Source of the DNA: an uncultured Ruminococcus sp.
Lineage (GTDB): Bacteria > Bacillota > Clostridia > Oscillospirales > Ruminococcaceae
Direction of reading: 5' to 3'
Assembly: GCA_902464115.1 (NCBI GenBank)
Contig: CABQIF010000105.1
Location: 1 to 7,596 of the forward strand
DNA: 7,596 nucleotides
The notes beneath the pieces were generated by a model. It did not search any database. It was not told where the DNA came from and saw only the letters and a list, made by a program, of their open reading frames with translations. The stretch's first letter is position 1. Every line of letters begins with the position of its first letter. This document shows, in pieces, positions 6,561-7,596 of the stretch. Made by a program: the position numbers and the translations under genes.

Positions 6561-7596
6561 TTAGGGGCGTTTTTCTTCTTCATCAAGATTTGACAGTTCT
6601 CTGTATGCTCTTGGTGTTTTTCCAGTGATTTTTTTAAACACCTTGATAAAATGACTTTGTGTGGAAAAACCAAGATAGCTGCTAATATCAATAAGACTTC
6701 TGTTGGTATATCGAATGAGTTCTTTCGCCTCGTTGATTTTCAATTCAGAGATATAGTCGGATAAATTCATACCAGTAATTTTTTTAAATTCTGTTGTCAC
6801 ATATCCACGACTTTTCGAGAGATGTTTTGCAATTTCGGACACAGTAATCCGTTCTGTCAGATTTTCTTTGATGTAATCCGTAATGTTTTTCACCAGCGGA
6901 GAATGATTGGGATTTCTCTTGTGAAGGGTCTGAACCCGCTCTGCCAAATCTAATATCATGTGATACTGCAAATTTTTGATTCTTTCCACATCTTCTAAAG
7001 ATTCGCATTTCAGAACATAGAGTTCCTCCAGCTCTGCAATTTCCGTGGAATTCACGCCGGCTTCCACCGCTACAAAGCAGCAAATTGCAAGCAGTCGGAT
7101 AAAAAAGTTTTTGGTATGTCTTAAAAGATGCGGGGCAAAATTTCTCGGATTAGCAGAAGGCACTTGATTTGCACCTTGCTTTAATCCTTCTACATCTCCT
7201 GCTTTGATTTTTCTTGCAATTTCTTGGTCAATCACATAAGAACGAGAACGGGATAAAAAGGCATCCTTTTTCTCAAAGGAAGTATGTTCCTTAAAATCTG
7301 TGGTAATACCGATTTGTTGTTCTTTTTTGATTCGGACATCTGAAATTTCCATCATGGTTTTATTGATGCAGAAATTCAAAAAAATCAAAGATTGTAGCAA
7401 GGTGTCTGGATGCATAATGCAAATGGCTTGCATTTGTGCAATCAAAAATTCTGTATTTTGATAATTCAACTTAAATGCAATGTGTCGAAGTTCCTGCTTT
7501 GTTTTTTCCAATTCACTGACAGGGCCGACAATGATTTTTCGATTGCCACTTGTAAGAAAGCCATAACAAAAGTGATTGGAATCTAAACAATATCCA
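6561..7596 (-). CDS. AraC-family regulator upstream of the xylanase, 5' partial
   Basis: A transcription regulator whose frame remains open to the right edge of the window, so its start lies outside; the in-frame TTG at 7511 is internal. The visible part is 344 residues. The C-terminal AraC/XylS DNA-binding domain spans about 6902-6597, with helix-turn-helix one around ITVSEIAKHLSKSRGYVTTE, helix-turn-helix two around LIDISSYLGFSTQSHFIKVF, and family-typical KKITGKTPRAYRE at the end. The N-terminal part is not a cupin as far as I can see. Near its start it has YGFLTSGNRKIIVGPVS, then a central segment with EIARKIKAGDVEGL and an FIRLLAICCFVAVEAGV helix, a layout seen in a Firmicutes group of AraC regulators with an uncharacterised sensor. 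The gene ends 123 bases upstream of the xylanase on the same strand. That placement makes it the likely local regulator of xylan use; activator or repressor and the inducer are not shown by the sequence. Confidence 0.9.
   Translation of the reverse strand, partial: GYCLDSNHFCYGFLTSGNRKIIVGPVSELEKTKQELRHIAFKLNYQNTEFLIAQMQAICIMHPDTLLQSLIFLNFCINKTMMEISDVRIKKEQQIGITTDFKEHTSFEKKDAFLSRSRSYVIDQEIARKIKAGDVEGLKQGANQVPSANPRNFAPHLLRHTKNFFIRLLAICCFVAVEAGVNSTEIAELEELYVLKCESLEDVERIKNLQYHMILDLAERVQTLHKRNPNHSPLVKNITDYIKENLTERITVSEIAKHLSKSRGYVTTEFKKITGMNLSDYISELKINEAKELIRYTNRSLIDISSYLGFSTQSHFIKVFKKITGKTPRAYRELSNLDEEEKRP

Noticed and set aside
7420..7436. Another CAAAT...ATTTG inverted repeat
   Set aside because: It is inside the regulator coding region and follows from the codons for QAIC. 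It also shows that this short motif can arise by chance, which lowers confidence in the promoter dyads.
6561..7511. Second regulator beginning at TTG 7511
   Set aside because: The frame continues without a stop to the right edge and encodes family-like residues (IIVGPVS), so the start is outside the window.
1..7596. RNA genes, insertion sequences, CRISPR arrays, attachment sites
   Set aside because: No tRNA-like cloverleaf, transposase, spaced identical repeats or terminal inverted repeats were seen; almost all of the window is protein-coding.

Overview
The window looks like a Clostridia/Ruminococcaceae genome, most likely a fibre-degrading Ruminococcus-type gut or rumen bacterium. The evidence is a very large secreted xylanase carrying a type I dockerin (the cellulosome anchoring module), strong AGGAGG-type ribosome binding sites, moderate GC, and two AraC regulators of kinds common in Firmicutes. 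Genus is inference; no rRNA or other marker is present.

Left half, plus strand (2-2578): a compact three-gene cluster. An AraC-family regulator whose 5' end lies outside the window is followed after 21 bases by a PII signalling protein, then after another 21 bases by a 12-segment APC-superfamily permease. A strong hairpin at 2592-2629 closes it. The pairing suggests a nitrogen or energy sensor that controls an amino-acid/amine transporter directly, much as GlnK controls AmtB. This PII, however, lacks the arginine that GlnK inserts into AmtB and has a very acidic T-loop, so its partner and contact are probably different.

Right half, minus strand (7596-2655): an AraC-family regulator, also cut by the window edge, lies upstream of a 1260-residue secreted enzyme. 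The enzyme order is signal peptide, CBM22, GH10 xylanase, CBM22, dockerin, GH43 and CBM6: an endo-xylanase and a probable side-chain or xylo-oligosaccharide-cleaving enzyme on one chain with the cellulosome anchor in the middle. The 123-base gap between regulator and enzyme holds a consensus ribosome binding site, a plausible promoter and small inverted repeats that may be operator sites. The regulator probably controls the enzyme in response to xylan availability (inference).

The two halves converge on one bidirectional terminator. There are no gene-free stretches over 300 bases, and I saw no RNA genes, mobile elements or CRISPR repeats. The best candidates for something new are the PII-APC permease pair and the regulator-xylanase unit.
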